From: Phallus indusiatus
Lineage: Eukaryota > Basidiomycota > Agaricomycetes > Phallales > Phallaceae
DNA length: 64,000 nucleotides
Assembly: GCA_027605045.1 (NCBI GenBank)
Contig: JAQFWX010000103.1
Span: 58,752 to 122,751 of the forward strand
Direction of reading: 5' to 3'
Position 1 is the stretch's first letter, and each line of letters opens with the position of its first letter. The notes under the pieces were generated by a model. The model was not told the DNA's origin and did no database searches. It worked only from the letters and a program-made list of their open reading frames with translations. Shown piece after piece: positions 46,401 through 59,573 of the stretch. Position numbers and translations under genes: made by a program.

Positions 46401-49286
46401 ATCGAACCCATTCCTATATTCATTGGTACGCCCACACCCATATTAGGAGGAATACCGCCAGTCATACCTACACCTACACGATTGGGAGGATTACGTCCAC
46501 CTGGTCCACCACCACCAGTAGGTCCGACATTCACATTCGAAGGACTCGGACCAGCACCGGGATGAGGGATCATAACAGAAGTAGGACCAGGTCCCATCCC
46601 ATTTCCGGGGGTTGTCGTTCGAGCATTATTGGCATTGGGATTATTAGCATTCGGAGTCGACCCCGCGGATGCTCCCGGTGTACCCGATAACTGCGAATGC
46701 GGGTGTGGATGTGAATGAGGATGCGGATGCGAATGTGGCGGTGGCGGTGGTGGTGGTCCTCCATGTCCATGAAGTAATTGACCGTGAGTTTGCTGTGTTG
46801 GATGAGGAGGTCCAGCACCACCGCGCTGCATATTAGGACCCGAATTTCCTAGGTGAGGTGTTGACGGATGTGGATGCTGATGTTGTTGATGAGGATGAGG
46901 ATGTGATTGATCTGGTTGAGATTGTTGTTGTTGCTGCTGTTGTCCAATCTGAGGACCGCCTCCGCTCATATGCATCATACCATTAGGTCCAAGACCGAGA
47001 TTCGGATGCTGATGCTGTTGTAATTGCTGCTGCTGTTGCTGTTGCTGCTGCTGCTGTTGAAGTCCTTGAGGAAGATGTCTCTGTCCAGGCTGAGGAGGAT
47101 GCGGGATCGTCGTAAATGGAGACGCAGCGTTAGGACCGACAGACGGTCCCCCATGCGGATTAGGTTTCGGAACTTGAGAATGCATACCTACTAACCCAGC
47201 GTTCGGACCAGTTCCAGGCGCACCACCTCCAACACCACCGCCAACACCGCCACCACCAGGTCCTCCCGGAAGATTCGACTGGTAAGCGTGAGGTTCTGGA
47301 ATCAAAAATCCTCCATTCGGATGTTGACCAATCCGAGGTACACCAACACCAACACCTCCTCCAGGTCCTCCTCCTCCTGCGCCTCCACCTCCGGGTTGAC
47401 CTGTCCCTCCACCGCCTCCACCTCCACCTCCACCAAAAGCACCACCTCCCATACTCATCATCATCTGCTGCCGCCGCTCTTCCTGCTGATGCTGTTGTTG
47501 CAACTGCTCAAACTGATTCATCATATCACTCGTCGGTCCCGTAGCTAACCTCTGACCGGGACCTTGCGCTTGACCATGTTGCATCCCTTGTACAGTTTGC
47601 CCAACAACCTGCTGAGGTTGACCAGGCTGCCCTCGAACGCCACCCACACCCATAGGACCGCCGCCGGCTGTTCGATTCGGTGAAGGCGCGTTGCTGGAAG
47701 CGGCATTCGGAGGAACAGGTGTGTGAAGATTCCCGTGTCCTGGTGGTTGAAATCCTAAAGACGACGATGACGGTTGATTCGGCTGTTGTTGTTGTTGTTG
47801 TGGATTACCTGGATTATTATTATTCTGATGCTGTTGTGATGACGGCGGCCGTGGTTGAGCTCCAGCAATACCAAACGGTGAATTTTGAGAAGCCTGCTGC
47901 TGTTGTTGCTGTTGCTGTTGTTGCTGCTGTTGTTGTTGCTGAAGTGACTGAGGTTGAGATTGAGCGCGATGCGGAAGGCCGGTTCCGACACCTGGAGGAA
48001 GACCCTGCCCTGGTTGTTGAGACATACCCCCAATTCCCATATTCATCATCGTTATTCCCGGGGGTGGCCCACCTCCCGCACCTGCACCGCCACCGCCACC
48101 ACGACCCATAACAGAAGGCATAGTCATCCCACTGATAGTCTGAGAACCAAGTTGAGATGGATGTTGTTGACCACGACCCATCCCAATTGGAATATTAAAC
48201 CCGTTCATATTGATTGAAGGCATACCCATACCCCCCATTCCTATGTCACTCACGCCTCCAGATCCACCTTGACCAGCTCCACCACCACCACCACCACCGC
48301 CACCACCGCCAGGCGGCGGCCCGTGATTTGCCAACATTCGAGCGTTCGGACCACCCTGATGCAATGGACCGGTTATACTAGGCGGTAAGCCAGGATTGGA
48401 TTGCTGTGTTGGAGCCTGATGATTATGTTGCAAGGGATTATTGAGATTCATATTATTCATATTTTGTTGTCCCAGATGGGGCGGTTGACCCTGGTGTGAG
48501 AGGTGAGGAGGTTGTTGAGGCGGTTGTTGTTGCTGCTGCTGCATGTGTTGTTGTTGTTGTTGCTGTAGCTGCTGTTGGTGCTGCTGCTGCTGATGTTGTT
48601 GTTGTTGCTGGTGCTGGTGCTGCTGTTGCTGTTGTTGGGAATTCAGGTGAGATTGCAATTGCTGATTTGGGGGTATACCGTGCTGAGGGATATGCGGGTG
48701 ACCTTGTGGGTGAGGATGTTGCTGCATGGGCATCTGAAGACCCATCATACCGCCGCCGCCCATCATGGATGTCGGTAATTGTGGATTAGAACCACCCGAA
48801 CCCGGCGCATTTGGGATTCGCCGTGCGCCTTGTGGGAGAGGTGGTCCGTGTGGATACATAGCGGCGGCGGCGGCACCAGCAGCAACGTTAGGATTCGTAT
48901 TTGAATTCGGCATGAGACCCGAGCCGGATCCCGGAGGAAATCCGCGCGGCTGTTGATGGGGGTGTTGAGGAGTCATCATTACCCCTCTTTGTGATTGTAT
49001 GTGGCCATGGGGAAGTTGCGGTATTGGATGCGGATTCTGCATATTCGACGGTATGTTTTGGCCTTGAGGTTGTGGCTGTTGACCTGACATCGACATTGAC
49101 ATGATTCCTTTTATTAATGAATAAATAAATAAATAAATATTTAGAAGGGGGTTTGAAAGCGGGAAAAGGAGCGAATTGCGTACCTTGTGCTGACGATGGT
49201 TGTGGCAACTGAGGTGGTTGAATTTGCGGCTGCTGATGCTGATGTTGTATCCCTAATTGAGTTGCTCCGTTATACAGGTTGAGCAT
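43447..49286 (-). CDS. LIM-domain-binding (LDB/PtaB-like) transcription cofactor with giant Q/G/P-rich N-terminus
   Basis: Seven exons (49184-49286, 45747-49107, 45605-45683, 45420-45531, 44394-45352, 44260-44329, 43447-44189) sum to 1808 residues. Residues about 1-1155 are low complexity (Gln, Gly, Pro, His, with polyglutamine and polyglycine runs). The LDB/CLIM self-association domain follows: GLMRVLSFSG, TYWNKLVNEYFSPHSSWKL, LWRDNEKREAKLFEICPEII, FVLDNVQERPIQWGASIVEC, DGHTVVLKGTF, ILKFDSMVFDSFLHDRLLN. Later comes FVIEQAVIPAEPINAFGIPQ with SMRCLELAENVGQM. These are the landmarks of Ldb1/Chip and of fungal PtaB/Adn/Mfg1, which pair with a LisH partner (SomA/Flo8) to control development and adhesion. 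The C-terminus is again Q/P-rich and ends in a basic RRKSKAG. No obvious LIM-interaction peptide was seen. The start MLNLYNGATQLG was chosen; 49307 is an alternative. Confidence 0.82.
49117..49141 (+). repeat. (AATA)n microsatellite in LDB intron 1
   Basis: About five copies of AATA/ATAA lie in the first intron of the LDB gene, directly before its acceptor. Length may vary between strains. Confidence 0.85.
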
Positions 49287-50471
49287 CGACGAACGACAAT
49301 GGCTCAACGCTGCTCACGGTAATTGTTGCAGTAATGGGGAATAGTCGGTAGTCGGTAAGAAGCAAGTGGTCAAAAAAAATTTTTTTGGGAAAAAAAAGCA
49401 CGGATGAGCCAAGTTGGAAGGAGAGAGGAGGGGGGTTGATCAATGGCCGAGTCAAATTCAGCGCCAACGGAGGACCCTAATCAAATTGGACAGTCACGCT
49501 AAATGTTTCGAAAAACAATAATACAATTAATAGAGTACTATACCCTAGAGCTACTATAAAAACGACCGCTGATGTTGTTGGGAATGCGGATCGAAAGCAG
49601 TCTTACGAACACGGGCATGAGAAAAGAAGACGGCCAACGCAGAACAATCAATGATGAACTTACATCAAAAGTAGTCCGCTGGAAGTAACTTTGAATATCA
49701 CTTTATGTGATAAACGAATAGGAGAGAGAGGAGAGGCGTGAGGCTTAAAAGGAGTCGTCGCTGCTACCGTTGTAGTGAAATGTGGCAAGCGAGGGTTTGA
49801 TGGGAGCCAAGGGAGTAGCGAGGTAGACAGACACTTGGGCGAAGGGATCGAGATTGCGAGCTGAACGATGGAGGAGCAGCGAGACGACGACACGAGACAA
49901 CAGCCGACGCAAAAAGCAGAATTTCGGAAAGAATATGAAGAGGGGGAGATCGACGACGACAACGACGACAACCACGGAGCGGAGAGAGTTGATGACGCAG
50001 AGCGCGTGTCAGGAGAGCAGGGAAGGGAGGAAATAGGAAAAAAGGAAAAAAAGAAAAAGAAAAAAGTGGGAGAAAAATAGAAAATAGAAACCAAAAAAGC
50101 AACGCCGACGGAATTGAAAATTGCAGCAAATGTTAATAATAAAATGTGGTGCTGCTGTGTGTCCAACACCAAACTGGACTGAACTTGCTCAGAGCTGCAG
50201 ACACTCCCAAAGAGTGGGATTGAACGACCGTGGCAGAGTGTGACGGTGTTGTGTCACACACCGGTGTCACATAAGGTCACACAGCTTCGAATTTGACGGC
50301 ATCTAATATCGTCCAGATTCCCCTTTGACCTATTCCATTGATCATCGGCGGTGACGTAAGCATCGGCACCGCCATCTTTTTTTTTCTTTTCTTTTCATTT
50401 TGGCCAGTTCTGACGCATTCCGACCGTTTTTTTTTTGAGCTTCTCTCTCTATTTTTGTTTGCTAGGCTGCA
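49287..50471. promoter_or_regulatory. Divergent promoter region of LDB and IMP3 genes
   Basis: About 1.2 kb. At 50239-50282 a cluster of TGTGAC/GTCACA half-sites occurs: TGTGAC, GTGTCACACA, GGTGTCAC and GGTCACAC in alternating orientation. A purine-rich tract at 49870-50080 gives open but low-complexity frames on both strands; none looks like a gene. No TATA box stands out near IMP3. Confidence 0.45.
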
Positions 50472-51305
50472 ATGCGTCAACTCAAATATCACGAGCAAAA
50501 ATTACTCAAAAAAGTCGACTTTCTCAACGTGAGTCAACACTTTTCCGGCGTTTTAATTTCCGCACTGACACCAGACTTGCAGTGGAAACAAGATGGCGAC
50601 CAGCGCGAAGTTAAAGTCATGCGGCGCTATCATATTCAAAACAGAGAAGATTATCACAAGTAAGCCAAACAAATAGCATCGCTTTTTATCGTTCGTTGAA
50701 AGATAAATGTTTGTAGATACAACAAGTTGTGCGGCTCCCTCCGTCAATATGCCTACCGTCTTTCTTCCCTTCCAGCAGAAGACCCCTTCCGCGCCAAAAT
50801 GGAAGCCCAACTCCTTTCGAAACTCTACGATATGGGAGTTATTAACACCGCGACCAAATTGAGCGACGTGGAGAATAAAGTCACCGTTGCAGCGTTTTGC
50901 AGACGGCGTCTTGCTGTTGTAATGTGTGTCCTTAAAATGGCGGAAACCGTTAGTACAGTAAGGTTTCAAGCCCCCCCCTTCCGTTGCCATCTCATTATGA
51001 CTGAATTGTAAAATGTTCTTTTGCAGGCCGTAAAGTTCATCGAACAAGGCCATGTTCGCGTTGGTCCCGATACCATTACCGACCCTGCATATCTGGTTAC
51101 AAGGCAGGTTATGTCGTGATTCATACTACTGGCTGTCCTGTTGACCTTGCCTTGCTACCAGACACATGGAAGATTTCGTAACATGGGTAGATACCTCTAA
51201 ACTCAAACGCACAGTTATGCAGTACAATGATGAAGTGCGCAGTCATCTATTTGTTTCTACGCATACTGACAATTTGTTTAGCTGGATGACTTTGATCTTC
51301 TATAA
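50472..51305 (+). CDS. IMP3: IMP3, U3 small nucleolar ribonucleoprotein
   Basis: Six exons (50472-50528, 50583-50659, 50717-50957, 51027-51103, 51162-51234, 51282-51305) sum to 182 residues, the family's usual length. IMP3 binds U3 snoRNA and helps it pair with pre-rRNA for small-subunit processing in the nucleolus. Visible marks are [20 protein letters not shown] (family start), [26 protein letters not shown], and the S4-type RNA-binding part [24 protein letters not shown]. It ends [20 protein letters not shown], then LDDFDLL. Intron 4 begins with GC (ACAAG, then GCAGGT) and is needed to join TR to HMEDF. This is a very confident call. Confidence 0.95.
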
Positions 51306-53218
51306 TACTACAATGCAATTACGTGGCGGAATCTGCATTTTCTGTCCGGGCATCATACATTAAAGCAAATTGCTGTCCCGGTATATATGACATATACACG
51401 TATGGGTAGCATCAGGCTGTCAGACTCCACGTTTCATGCTTTGTACTTACGTACATTACTTGCACTGCCTCCGCACACCTGCTAGCCTGCAAGCACACCG
51501 GAGCTCATCTTACGGCATAGCAATATGTTACGCACACACCTTCTGAGTCAAAAATAAAACACATGCATTATTACCCCTTGCGCACACTCATCATAGCTTT
51601 ATTCTTTTTGTTTTCGAAATTGTCAATGGAATACTTGGGTGTACAAATAAACAATCAACTGATGTATCAATGGTGCGATTGACGGTGCCAGTTGATCCTG
51701 TCCTCGCTTTTTGATTTTTTGATGTGTCTGGTTTTTCTGTGTCAATCCCAATTAATGACGAGCCGATCTTTGACAGGTTGGTGCCCATCCCGCCTTATAT
51801 CTTCGTTGAGTGTATATTTACGGTCAATTGATATAAACTCCACACACTTATTCACTCCGAGCGTATCAAACTAAATTCAGGGCGTAGTGTCAAAAGGCAA
51901 ATTTGGTTTTATGTATCAAAGTGAACGTTTGACTTTTTGTTTCAGATCTCTGAGAAAGTCTCCCAAGACAGCCAGAATTGTGCATCCCCGACAGACTTTG
52001 GAAGTTTTTGGTGAGAAATAAGTAGGCCTGGGAAGGGATTCTCGACATGACATGACGAAAAATACGTTCTTCACCGTCCAAGTACTCCACTCACCAATTC
52101 ATTCTTTAAAAAGTGCTTTTCTCATCGCGAAAATGCATTATCAGGCTAGCCCAATTTTGGGGTCCGAATCTTGTAGATATGGAATCGGCATTCCAACTTC
52201 TCTGGGAACTTTTTGGATAATTCTGATGCTCCAGGAACTCTTGTCGGACATTCATTTTACGCTTAACCCAATTCCATGGACCTTCTTTTCATATTTGAAT
52301 CCAGAACGGTGTGATGTTTTTACCATAGTTTGCATGCAAATCAGTAAACAAACCTAAGAATTAGTGAAAAGTATCCTTCCACTTTGAACGATACAGTTGG
52401 TACTCCCCAAATTAATCCCCAAACGCCGATTCGCATGAGTATTATAGTTTGTGATGACAAGAGAGCAATCGCCGCACTTGAGCTCACTTGACTAATGATT
52501 TGGAAAAAAAACATCTCTCCGAGCTTCTCATCCAAAGATGCGAAATTTCAATCATCAAAGACTGGTCATTTCTGTGCATCTCCCTGCAAGTAAATTTGAG
52601 CGTAAAATCAGATCCAATTAACCCAAGAGTAAACGTACTAATGAGGTCGCGCGCGCACGTTAAATAGATTTGATGAGATTTTTTGGGGTTTTCTGCGGAA
52701 GACTTCTACCAGCTTCTACCGTTGATGCGACTTGTTTCATGAAGAAACGTCTTTAGGTGAAAATCAGACCCGCAAAAAAAAACAATATCGCGAAACCCCA
52801 TCGAAGCCATGGAAACCAAGCAAACGCTTTCGGACCACATGTTCGAAGGCGGAGTCGCAACCACAGGCAAAACCACCTGGCATGGCAAACGCGTGACATA
52901 CGCTGTGTGACTCGCAAAAGCCTGATTGAAACTCTTCTCCAATTTCAAAAAAAACTAATAATTATACAGCTCTGTCCATATACTCTGCAAATTCTCACAT
53001 CTAATCTCTTCCGAGCAAAAAAATCTCTAGAATTATTTCATCCTCGATCTCACAAGTTTATCTCAGGTCTCTCTTTGTGTCTGGCCATCATCACAACTTG
53101 GGCTTCTCCGGCCTCACCTCCCGCACCAGGTCTACCTCACCGTGCCTTTCCTCTTTAATTTCGTTTCTCAACATTCCAATACAACCCCGTTTACCCCGTC
53201 ATCAGCACTTGGTAGATC
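51306..53218. other. Intergenic between IMP3 and kinesin
   Basis: About 1.9 kb. Short open frames on both strands (for example 51591-51788, 51890-52090 and 52706-52948, all -) show no family signal or consistent splice structure. It must contain the kinesin promoter; pyrimidine-rich DNA at 53060-53170 lies just upstream of its start. Confidence 0.4.
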
Positions 53219-56200
53219 ATGGCCGACGCCGGAGACTCCAATATCAAGGTCGTCGTTCGATGTAGACCCTTGAACGCGCGAGGTCAGTGCCTTAACGCCC
53301 CTTACCCTTCTCTCGCTCGTCGCTCGTATGGCGCGTAATAAAGAGCAGGTCACAACTCTACATGTTGACTATGCCATTCAACAACTTCTCTCTCTCTAAA
53401 TTATTTCGTTTTTCTTATACATTACCTGTTTACAGAACTGGCCCGTGGCGCGAAACCCCTAATTCGTATGTCAGGAAACCAGACATTTATCGATCCTCCC
53501 GAACCTGGTTCGGAGCAGGCCACAAGCAGCGGTGGACGTGCATCGGAGCGGAAAACGATGGCATTCAGTTTCGACAAGTCATACTGGAGTGCGGGTGATA
53601 GAAGTGATCCCGAGTATTGTAGTCAGCAAACGCTGTATGACGACTTAGGCAAAGAGCTATTAGATCACGGGTTTTCTGGGTTTAATACGTGTATTCTTGC
53701 TTGTGAGTGTTGTTTTTATCTCCTGACAGCCTAGACGTTCAAATTCTCTCTCTCCTTTTTTTTGTTCGTGTCAAGATGGTCAGACAGGTACGTTTGGCTT
53801 AGCATTTGTTTATGCTTTGAATACGAATACTTAAACACGCACCGAGTTCCTTAGGTTCTGGTAAATCTTACAGGTATTACTTTTGATTCTTCCTATTCGT
53901 ACTTCTTCTAAATACGGCGTCGTATATATAGTATGATGGGATGTGAGTAATCGAACTTAGAGAATCTCAGTTTTCGTTGAATCTTATATCTGTTTCCGCT
54001 TTTACAGATGGAGCAGACAAGGGTATCATACCTCTCACATGCGCTGAGCTTTTTGTTCGCACAGAAGCATATGAAGCAAGGGACTCTAATATCAAGTTCA
54101 CCGTGGAAGTATCTTATATCGAGGTCAGCCTCACGCGCTTGCTTCCGCATGCGACAACGTTCTCATTTTTAACTTCTTCATTAATAGATATATAATGAAA
54201 AGGTCCGAGACCTGCTTAACCCCAAGAATAAGGGCAATCTCAAAGTACGAGAACACCCTAGGTTTGTGACGTTTCCATCACCAATTACGAACATATTATA
54301 ACACAAAAGAAACTTTTTCCAGCTTGGGTCCTTATGTGGAAGATTTATCTAGACTTGTAGTTCGCAGTTACGAAGATATGATGACACTCATGGACGAGGG
54401 TAATAAAGCAAGAACCGTTGCGGCGACAAACATGAACGAGACGTGAGTAGTCGTGTTTTCTTATCTTTATTTTCTTTCACCATTCTAAGCAAAATCTCCG
54501 TGTTCGACCTAATTTTGTTATTAGGTCTTCCCGTTCACATGCTGTGTTCACCCTTCTCCTGACAATGAAACGACACGACCCCGAAACGAACCTAGACACC
54601 GAGAAAGTCTCTCGTATAAAGTGCGTTCTAGTTTTAACGACCGCCGCCTCTTTATCTCTAATTACACATTTTCCATGTTCTCTTTGCTTTCTTGCCTACC
54701 CAGCCTTGTAGATCTTGCCGGCTCCGAACGTGCCAACTCGACGGGTGCGACGGGGCAAAGACTTAAAGAAGGAGCTAACATCAACAAATCTCTCACAACG
54801 CTGGGAAAGGTCATATCAGCGCTCGCACTTGCGAGTCAAAATGACGGAAAGGGTAAAGGAAAGAAAAAGGCTGAAGAATTCATTCCTTATCGTGATTCCG
54901 TAAGTTTATCAAAGTATATCTTTTGCTCTTTGAACTAAATTGCTCGATTAAACAGGTTCTTACATGGCTTCTCAAAGATAGTCTTGGAGGCAATTCCAAA
55001 ACTGCTATGATTGCTGCTATCTCTCCTGCCGATTATGATGAGACGCTGAGTACGCTGCGATATGCAGATCAGGTATATCTTTGATTATTTCATTAAAAAA
55101 GAAGCATTATAACATTCATATACGTATAGGCCAAGAAGATCAAGAACAAGGCTATTGTTAATGAAGATCCGAATGCTAAGCTCGTTCGAGAGCTCAAAGA
55201 AGAGCTCGAGATGCTTCGAAGTAGGCATTCGGATTCTGTCGTCGTTGTTATCACTAACTCCGCTTTTCTATTCTCATCTCTTCTTTTAGTGCGTGTTTCA
55301 GGCTCTTCAGGTGGTGACACTTGGGATCCGACGGTTCCTGCCGAGAAGCAGGTAGTCACCTATATGAGCGGTGACGGGACTATCAAAAAGGTCACGAAAG
55401 CTGAATTACAAGAGCAGCTCGAAGCGAGTGAGAAGCTTATGCAGAATCTCAATGAAACATGGGAGGAGAAACTGGTGCGAACGCAAGAAGTACATAAAGA
55501 ACGGGAGAAAGCTTTAGAAGAACTAGGCATCACTGTAGACAAGAACAACGTTGGCGTGCATACGCCTAAAAAAGTACGTAGAACTGTTTCGCGGAAAACG
55601 CGTTTTCTTCCTTTTTTTTCTCACCTGTGACGTGGTAATTTTTAGATGCCTCATTTGGTTAATTTGGTGAGTCCGCACTCATTTAATTTTGTGACCGTGC
55701 CTCGTTTAATTCGGCCGTTTTCATTATTCATTATTGTGATATAGAATGAAGGTCAGTTGCATTTCCACTTGTCCTCCATGCTTGAAAGACTCAACGTCGA
55801 TATAGATCCACTAATGAGTGAATGCCTCGTTTATCAACTTCGCCCAGGCAGGACCATGGTTCGTAAAGAGGCTGTTGATGGCAGTGAAGGCGGATACTGA
55901 CATTGCACACAGGTCGGAAGACTAGATAGCGATAAGCCCGCTGCCATCCGATTGAGCGGTGATAATATTATGGAAGAACATTGCTACTTTGATAATTCGG
56001 ATGGTAAAGTGACACTGACGTCTTTGGCAGAGAGTACAACGGTCAGTACCAGCATTAGCTTACGTGTCTATGACTTACCATGACTTTTTTTGAATGTAGC
56101 TTCTCAACGGGAAACAAGTTGCAGTTGGACAGGTGAGCAATACTTTCGTAATTATTAACTGCGACGCGTAGTTTTTTCTAACGTAATATTGTCTGCATTC

Positions 56201-59200
56201 GTCTTCTTAGCCATACAAACTTCGGTCGGGGTATCGTCTTATTCTTGGTATGTTCCGTTCGTTTCATTTTGATCCCGTTTACTGAGTTAAAAATTGTCAG
56301 GTCAACACCACGTCTTCAGGTTCAATGACCCGGAGGCTGTTCGAAAACAACGGGACCGCGCACACAAGTCGAGTATGAACCTGAGCACTTCGGCGGCCGA
56401 TTTGGAAGGACAAGCACCCACAAGACCTGATTCACCTGTTTCAGATTCGGTTGGGGACGTTGATTGGACATACGCTCAGCGCGAAGTGGCTTACGCACGT
56501 CTTGGCTTGGACCCGGCGTTGGACAGTTTACCTGACGAAGACTTGAACAATCTTTTCGAGAGGATTGCAAAAGTGAAGACACTACGAGATCACAATGCGA
56601 AACCTTCAAGACCTGAAAGCAGTCTCAGTCAGGCTGATGACGTTTGGAGCGAATTCGGCCGGCCTATTCCGAATGATGCTTTGACTGACGACACTAGTGT
56701 CGACAATGGAGCGAGCCAGTCCAGTCCAGAGATCAATGAGCTTCAAGGACAACTTGAAGCGCAGAAAATTGAGTATGAGTCCAGGCTGCAGGCTATATCA
56801 GAATCAAGCGAAGTCGAGGACGTACTGGCCGAGAAAGAGCACATGGAGCGTCAATTGAATCTAGTTCAGAAACAAATGAAGAGAATTTTGGAGTTGCGCG
56901 CACAGGGAGCTGTCGATGCTGCTGATCTCGTGGCTTTTGAGCCCGTAATTTATTCTGGGAAACAACTGCGACTCATTCGAAAAGTTTTGGAACGATGGAG
57001 GGCGCATCGGTCATTTTCGATGGCGGAGACTGTATTGGCTAATGCTGTTTTTGTTAAAGAAGCAAACGTCCTAAGGTGAGCTTCTTTTTGGTCCGGAGAT
57101 GGGTCGATAAACGCTAACACTTTCCTTAGTAAAGAGCTGAAAAAGGACGTTGTGTACAACTTCGCGATAGCAACCGGTGGCACATTGGCCAAGACCATGT
57201 CTGCACATGAAACGATTGCCGGATTGGATCAGTTTGAAGATGTTGCTGATCCTGTCTTGGCTTCAGCTACTCAACCATCCGTGGCTATTAAAGTTGTGGA
57301 CAAACGTCATAATGCTCTGTATCTTTGGTCTTTAGACCGACTGCAACAACGTCTGCAGAAGATGCGAAATCTCACGGCGTTTATTGATAGGCCGGCTTAT
57401 TCCATCCATCTCGCTGCTGAAGAACCATTCTACGATTCACCGCCTCCGGAATACTCGTTTATAGGTAACGCCCTAATATCTTTGGCACCGTTATCTCGGA
57501 AGTTGTCGTCAACTGCCACTATACCAATATTTTGTCGATATACGGCCGAGGCGATTGGCTCTTGTCGTGTGGATTTGAAAGTCATCAATGTCGCGTTACC
57601 TCCAAACCGCAGTGCTAATGGGTCTGCTGCTTCTACGAGACCATCGTCGCCTATGCCTGGAACATTGCCCGCTGGTAGCAAGCTATCCTTCTTTTTAACC
57701 GTGGATCATGTCAAAGGATTATCGTCGCATGATTTCACTGCGTTGCATATCCAAGTCCGACTTTCTTCTTTTGTTGGACCTTCCAGACCAACAGAAGAAG
57801 TGTATACGTCAAAGGTGGTGGACTTAGACACGGGTGTTTTATCCGACCTGAAGTTCAGAAGGAGCTTTTCACTACAAGTAACATCGAAAACTGCTACATA
57901 TCTACGAACGGGTTATGCCCCCATCGAAATTTTTGCTAAAACCAAACCCGTATATCTGGAACGGATGGAACGGTGGGACGAAATGCGAGAACAAAAAGGC
58001 GCTGTCGTTCCTCGTCTCCGATCTTCTTCAGAAGCAACCTTAACAATGCGTCGATCTGAAACAGATTTCGTTGTTGAAGAACGTCATGACGTTGTTGCCT
58101 GGCTCCAAGTTTGTGAGCTGAATGCTGACGGTGAATATGCTCCCGTTCCCGTTATATCGCAGGGAGCTATGGATCCGGGATCATTCATGCTTCATCAAGG
58201 GTTGCAACGACGAATTGTCCTTCGACTTCAGTCTAACTCTGGTCATCAATTTCCATGGACTCGAGTGGTGCGCATGAAAATCGGGAATATACGCTTATTA
58301 GACGCCAAAGGACGGATTCATGAATCCATGTCGAAGGAATTGGTTGATCTGAATTTATTGAAAGATCAAACAATCGAGTTTCCACCAGACGGTAGTGGCG
58401 TTCTCACAACCGAAGCTTTATGGGACTCTAGTGCCCATAACTCATCGCTATTAAATCGCGTGACAGCAACGAATCAGCAAATCTTGCTTCAGGTTCATTT
58501 CCACGTCTTAGTAGATACATGCCTGGATCCAATTCATTTCAAGATGGACATGGCCATTACGATGGCTGGTCGTGAGGCACGGCCACCATCCCGATTTTTG
58601 TCCTTCATAGGGTCGTCAAAAGTTTTATCCAAAACTACCGCAGTTTTCAGCGTCAAGCTCACCCCACCATTAACACGATCACCGAAGGATCTGTGGAGAT
58701 TAGATACATCTGAGAAGTATGTTCACGGAGAAGATATTTTGGGGGCATTCAAGCCGCGTGGGATTTCGGTTGTGAACGACTACGCTCGTCTCGTATCAAC
58801 GGAACAGCGTGCGGCTGATGTGCAAGCCATCAAGGTTGTTCTTGCAGCTGCTCCACCGCCACCGCCCTCAGATTGGTTGGATAAGGACGAGATCTTGAAG
58901 AAATCTCTGGCTTTATGGCAAAAACGATTTGGTGGTGGAGAGGCAAGTATTCTGGAATTTGAAGATACACTGTTCAGAACTAAATGTTCCCGTAGATTGT
59001 TTTGAACGCCGAGCCGCCATTACCCGAACCCAAATCAAGATTTGCAGACACAATCGTAGATGAGACACTCAAGTTCATAGGCAATGCGGCTCTAATGCCT
59101 CGAGTGTAAGCTTGATCCCAAAGACTATCATAGGTTTCTCATGTTCTATTTGTAGTGATTCGCCTATCAAAAAGGGGCATCTTATGCTCCTCACAAACGC

Positions 59201-59573
59201 CAGCGAAAACATATGGGAAAAACGGTGGATGGTAATACGAAGGTATGTCTTAAAGCAATTTTTGGAAAGAGACGAGGTTTAATGTCAACGTAGACCATAC
59301 CTGCACATATATCGACGCTCAAACGAGCTCGACGAACTAGCCGTTGTTTGCCTAAACAGTGCAAATGTCGAGAATAATCCCGAAATGGAACATCTCTTTG
59401 GAGTATGTTCTATCTCTTTTGGCTATAGTAACGAATCTCACATTATATCACAGCGTCCATACGTATTTACATTATTCACACCGCTCAACTCATACGCGCT
59501 TCAGGCTCCGACTCTCAAAGAACTTCAATCTTGGATATCGAAGTTAGATCCAACTCGGATCTTTTCCCAATAG
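53219..59573 (+). CDS. Kinesin-3 motor (Unc104/KIF1 type)
   Basis: Twenty-five exons sum to exactly 1586 residues. Order: motor domain 1-370 with [23 protein letters not shown] (ATP P-loop), [11 protein letters not shown] (switch I) and VDLAGSERA (switch II), and a K-loop-like [11 protein letters not shown]; neck coil; FHA domain about 495-590 ([20 protein letters not shown], then [24 protein letters not shown]); coiled coil; KIF1B/DUF3694 region; and a C-terminal PH domain ([32 protein letters not shown]). This is the layout of Unc104/UncA kinesins, which carry vesicles and endosomes to microtubule plus ends. The PH domain binds phosphoinositide on the cargo. Exons of 12, 19 and 11 bases (53776-53787, 53855-53873, 53932-53942) encode the P-loop; exons of 21 and 7 bases (55646-55666, 55745-55751) precede the FHA. 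The intron after 58942 starts GCAAGT. Confidence 0.95.

Noticed and set aside
49660..50172. Overlapping open frames in the LDB-IMP3 promoter as coding
   Set aside because: GA-rich DNA gives long open frames on both strands, with Ser/Leu/Pro or Arg/Glu runs only; this is a composition effect.
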